DNA of 64,000 nucleotides, from positions 66,635 through 130,634 of the forward strand of contig CAXAUF010000003.1 of assembly GCA_963972425.1 (NCBI GenBank). Reading direction: 5' to 3'. Positions 61,431 to 64,000 of this stretch are shown here, piece after piece. This DNA is from Algorimicrobium sp002414705 (lineage in GTDB: Bacteria; Bacteroidota; Bacteroidia; Flavobacteriales; Flavobacteriaceae). The stretch's first letter is position 1. Each line of letters opens with the position of its first letter. The translations under genes were made by a program, and so were the position numbers. Under the pieces are notes generated by a model. The model was not told where the DNA came from. It was given only the letters and a program-made list of their open reading frames with translations, and searched no databases.

Positions 61431-62303
61431 TTAATTAGAAACCATAGGGATTAAGCCACGTAAACCCATATCAACCAATTGCTCACCAGCTTGTGGCTCA
61501 TATTTTCCATCGGTATTTATTTCTGTCCATTCAAAACTATTATTTACCGAAAAAGATAAAGTAACAATTACATCTTCGGTTTCTTCACCAGAAATAGTCA
61601 ATCCATTTTCAAACTCACCAGTTACCACACAAGAACCCTGTGGTATTGGAGATGAATTAAACAATGGATTCGGAACCGTTGTTGCACCAGGAGGTGCTTG
61701 TCCTTGAGAAGTAAAACCTAAAGCTTCAAAAGCCCAGAAACCTTGAATTTTATTGGCATTAACTGGAAAAGTTGCTCCGTTAAAAGCAAGGGTTGGCACA
61801 TAGGTATTATATCCTACAAAACTGGCTAAAGTTCCTGAATATTCATTACCATCAGCCGCCAAAAAATCTATTCCACCTTCTTGATAGGCTAATGAAACAC
61901 GTACCCAAGTATAATTTCCTTCGGCAACTTGACTTAATGGAACGGTTACAAAGGTTTCATTATTTCCCGCAAATTTAGCTTGGCTAAAATCTATTGCTTC
62001 TTCACCTCCAATTGTTGTGGTGACACCATTATAAACAATAGCACCTTGACCCAATAAAGTATTTGCTGTTGGTGCAAACTCTATATAATGCGAACTCATT
62101 CTTGCAAAATCTGGCGATTGAGCCGCATTCCCATTTGGAATAGTTGCTGGTTGCCCTAAATTGTCTAATCGAATTTGGTTGGAATCAAATTTAAATTTGA
62201 TAACTAAATTAGCTTCCGGATTAATTGGTTCATTTACAGAATCGTCACTGCAAGCGAATAATCCGAATAAAGCAAAACACAAAATAAAATTTAAAGGTTT
62301 CAT
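61431..62303 (-). CDS. Hypothetical lipoprotein
   Basis: A 290-residue protein with signal and lipobox LFGLFACSDD. The rest is Gly/Asn/Thr-rich beta structure (NLVIKFKFDSNQIRLDNLGQ, VSLAYQEGGIDF, CVVTGEFENGLTISGEE) with no recognised motif. It may be exposed at the cell surface; the acidic SDDS after the Cys would be compatible with that. It sits between the barrel protein and the sortilin-like gene on the same strand, 49 bp before the latter's stop-strand neighbour. I recall no family name. Confidence 0.7.
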   Translation of the reverse strand: MKPLNFILCFALFGLFACSDDSVNEPINPEANLVIKFKFDSNQIRLDNLGQPATIPNGNAAQSPDFARMSSHYIEFAPTANTLLGQGAIVYNGVTTTIGGEEAIDFSQAKFAGNNETFVTVPLSQVAEGNYTWVRVSLAYQEGGIDFLAADGNEYSGTLASFVGYNTYVPTLAFNGATFPVNANKIQGFWAFEALGFTSQGQAPPGATTVPNPLFNSSPIPQGSCVVTGEFENGLTISGEETEDVIVTLSFSVNNSFEWTEINTDGKYEPQAGEQLVDMGLRGLIPMVSN

Positions 62304-62352
62304 AGGTTAAATTGTTTGGGGTTATAACTCGAAAATACAAAAAATAGTATGC

Positions 62353-64000
62353 TTATTCAATTTTAAAATCAATCGACTCATTTAACAAATGAATCTTATA
62401 ATCGCCTTTTGGCAAATAATATGTATCATTTTGAGCTTTTGGAATATCTAAATCTTTTTGTTCTTTCATGAGTGCTTTTCTACCCTTTTCAGTGATGGAT
62501 AAATCATAAGAAACGTAGTTGAAGCCTGCATCTAGATCGGCTGAAATGCTATATAATACATCATTATTTGTTGAACGGATTTCTATTGTGTGTTTTCCGG
62601 CATCTTTTACATAAACTTTTATTGTTGTTTCTGGCACATAAGGCTCTAAATACTGGCTCCAAGAACTTCCCCATCGTGACGAATAACGCATAGATTCCAA
62701 AGGAAAAACGGTTACATTTTTAGCTAACAACGACGTGTTGACTCCTTGAAGAGGCTCAATATTTGCGGTATATAAACTACGTCCATGGGTTCCTAAAATT
62801 AAATCGTTTGCTTCAGGTTGAATAACTAAATCGTGTATCGCTACAGCAGGTAAACCTTTAGAAAATGCCTCCCAAGAATCGCCTTGATTAAAGGACACAT
62901 AGACACCATTATCAGTCCCGACATAAAGAATATTTTCGTTTTTTGGATCTTCTTTTATGACATTAACTGGTGACATAGGCATATTGGACACGATACTTTT
63001 CCATGTTTTTCCGTAGTCGTTTGACATATATAAATAGGTGCTAAAATCATCCCATCTGTAACCATTAAGCGCTACATAAACGCGTTCCTTTTTATGTTGT
63101 GACGCAATAACGCGTGTTACCCATAAATCTTTAGGAAAACTATTGGAAATCAAATCCCAAGAACTACCAGCATTTTGTGAAACTTGCACCAAACCATCAT
63201 CACTTCCGGTGTAGAGTAATCCGAAATTAAATGGCGATTCACTAATACTCGTTAAGGTTCCATAAGCAACATTTCCTTTTTTACCACCATTGGTTAAATC
63301 AGGACTAATGGCTTGCCAGGTGTCACCCTGATTCATGGAACGCATGAGTTTATTGCCTCCTAGGTATAAAATATCCTGATTATGTGGTGATAATAAAATT
63401 GGTGTTTGCCAGTTAAAACGATACGGATTTTCACCTAATTCATGCTTTGGCTGAATGTAAGTTTGAGTATTGTTTTCTCTATTTATTCTGTAATAATTAC
63501 CAAATTGATAGCCTGTAAAAACAATATTGGAATTCCTATTATCTATTTGAATTTGCATACCGTCTCCACCCATAAGCTCTTCCCATGGATATTGCCCACT
63601 TTGATGCCAGCTTTTACTTTCACGCGCATTGTGATTTCCAACCCAAACACCATTATCCTGCAAGCCACCATAAATATTATAGGGCCTTTCATTGTCTACA
63701 TTAATAGCATAAAATTGTCCAACAGCATTAACATTAAGTTTTTCCCAGTTTTCGCCATCGTCATAACTCATATTTAAACCACCGTCATTCCCATTGATTA
63801 AATGACCTTGCTTTTTAGGATTAATCCATAACGCTTGATGATCGGCATGCACGTTTTCGCGACTGATAGATGTGAATGTTCTTCCCGCATCTTTCGATTT
63901 TAAAATTGGAACACCCATTACATAAATACCATTTACATCTTGCGGATCTACACGAATTTCACCAAAATAGTATCCGTAACTAAAGTATAAACCTTCTAAA
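62353..64000 (-). CDS. Sortilin/VPS10-like beta-propeller protein, C-terminal part (5' end outside window)
   Basis: At least 548 residues are visible; the frame is open through the right edge (the first visible residues are LEGLYFSYGYYFGEIRVDP), so the N-terminus is missing. BNR/Asp-box repeats are clear: SKDAGRTFTS, SYDDGENWEKL, SMNQGDTWQAI, SQNAGSSWDLI, SNDYGKTWKSI and SFNQGDSWEAF (S/T-x-D/N-x-G-x-T/S-W). They form a seven- or ten-bladed propeller as in sialidases, sortilin and VPS10 proteins. Phe/Tyr/Trp-rich GNHGRSLYTANI and an Ig-like tail end it. In Bacteroidetes such proteins are usually exported; no enzyme is assured. Confidence 0.85.
   Translation of the reverse strand, partial: LEGLYFSYGYYFGEIRVDPQDVNGIYVMGVPILKSKDAGRTFTSISRENVHADHQALWINPKKQGHLINGNDGGLNMSYDDGENWEKLNVNAVGQFYAINVDNERPYNIYGGLQDNGVWVGNHNARESKSWHQSGQYPWEELMGGDGMQIQIDNRNSNIVFTGYQFGNYYRINRENNTQTYIQPKHELGENPYRFNWQTPILLSPHNQDILYLGGNKLMRSMNQGDTWQAISPDLTNGGKKGNVAYGTLTSISESPFNFGLLYTGSDDGLVQVSQNAGSSWDLISNSFPKDLWVTRVIASQHKKERVYVALNGYRWDDFSTYLYMSNDYGKTWKSIVSNMPMSPVNVIKEDPKNENILYVGTDNGVYVSFNQGDSWEAFSKGLPAVAIHDLVIQPEANDLILGTHGRSLYTANIEPLQGVNTSLLAKNVTVFPLESMRYSSRWGSSWSQYLEPYVPETTIKVYVKDAGKHTIEIRSTNNDVLYSISADLDAGFNYVSYDLSITEKGRKALMKEQKDLDIPKAQNDTYYLPKGDYKIHLLNESIDFKIE

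Noticed and set aside
1..64000. tRNA, rRNA, insertion sequence, prophage, CRISPR or toxin-antitoxin loci
   Set aside because: Gaps were read on both strands and no cloverleaf, rRNA segment, transposase, integrase, phage gene or repeat-spacer array was seen.

Overview
The window is AT-rich (about one third GC by eye) and comes from a chromosome of a marine-type member of the Flavobacteriaceae (Bacteroidetes). The evidence is the gldE-gldD gliding genes, a PorP/SprF protein with a T9SS type-B secreted adhesin, a three-gene SdhCAB complex, an S46 dipeptidyl peptidase, DUF4199 and DUF1569 proteins, Bacteroidetes promoters of the form TTTG-N19/21-TAnnTTTG, and almost no Shine-Dalgarno sequences. 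I see no rRNA, tRNA, CRISPR array, insertion sequence or prophage. Most of the window reads as ordinary, intact core genome.

Layout. 1-9.8 kb: a thiamine-binding protein fragment, a GGGP-synthase-like gene and a 4'-phosphopantetheinyl transferase (minus strand), then ahcY, a 170-bp decayed interspersed repeat, a DUF1569 protein, ribosomal proteins L27 and an extended L21, a DUF4199 membrane protein, two paired M16 peptidases and a drug/metabolite transporter. 9.8-16.3 kb: a Cys-rich HMA lipoprotein, then mutY-ssb-gldE-gldD (minus) facing away from HU, a hidden 30-residue basic protein (AURKAIP1/COX24-like) and RNase G/E, whose leader can fold into four consecutive hairpins. 16.3-24.7 kb: a T9SS surface locus made of a 1835-residue modular adhesin, a PorP/SprF protein and a TPR-PD40-OmpA protein. 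25-31.5 kb: aldo/keto reductase, OmpA lipoprotein, exonuclease III, and a 1150-residue outer-membrane protein of unknown function.

31.5-39.4 kb is a heavy-metal efflux operon: a small His-rich secreted protein, a CzcA-type RND pump fused in frame to its TolC-like outer-membrane partner, a CusB-type adaptor lipoprotein and a P1B-4-type ATPase. 39.6-42.9 kb (minus) is a compact signalling operon: FIST-domain sensor, PAS histidine kinase and stand-alone receiver, resembling NosP/kinase nitric-oxide modules. 43.4-50.3 kb: glycyl-tRNA synthetase, a coiled-coil membrane protein, a ComF phosphoribosyltransferase that must start at TTG, an Ig-like lipoprotein, and an omega-amidase/methionine aminotransferase pair. 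50.4-64 kb: a DPP11-type S46 peptidase, a CGDS thioredoxin-TPR protein, a membrane-anchored MutS-like ATPase, an M28 peptidase, sdhCAB behind a very clear promoter, an uncharacterised beta-barrel, a lipoprotein, and the C-terminal part of a sortilin-like beta-propeller protein that runs off the window edge.

Nothing here is clearly a wholly new system. The best candidates for follow-up are the FIST-kinase-receiver operon, the pump-channel fusion, the structured RNase G leader, the hidden 30-residue gene, the Cys-rich HMA lipoprotein and the membrane MutS protein.
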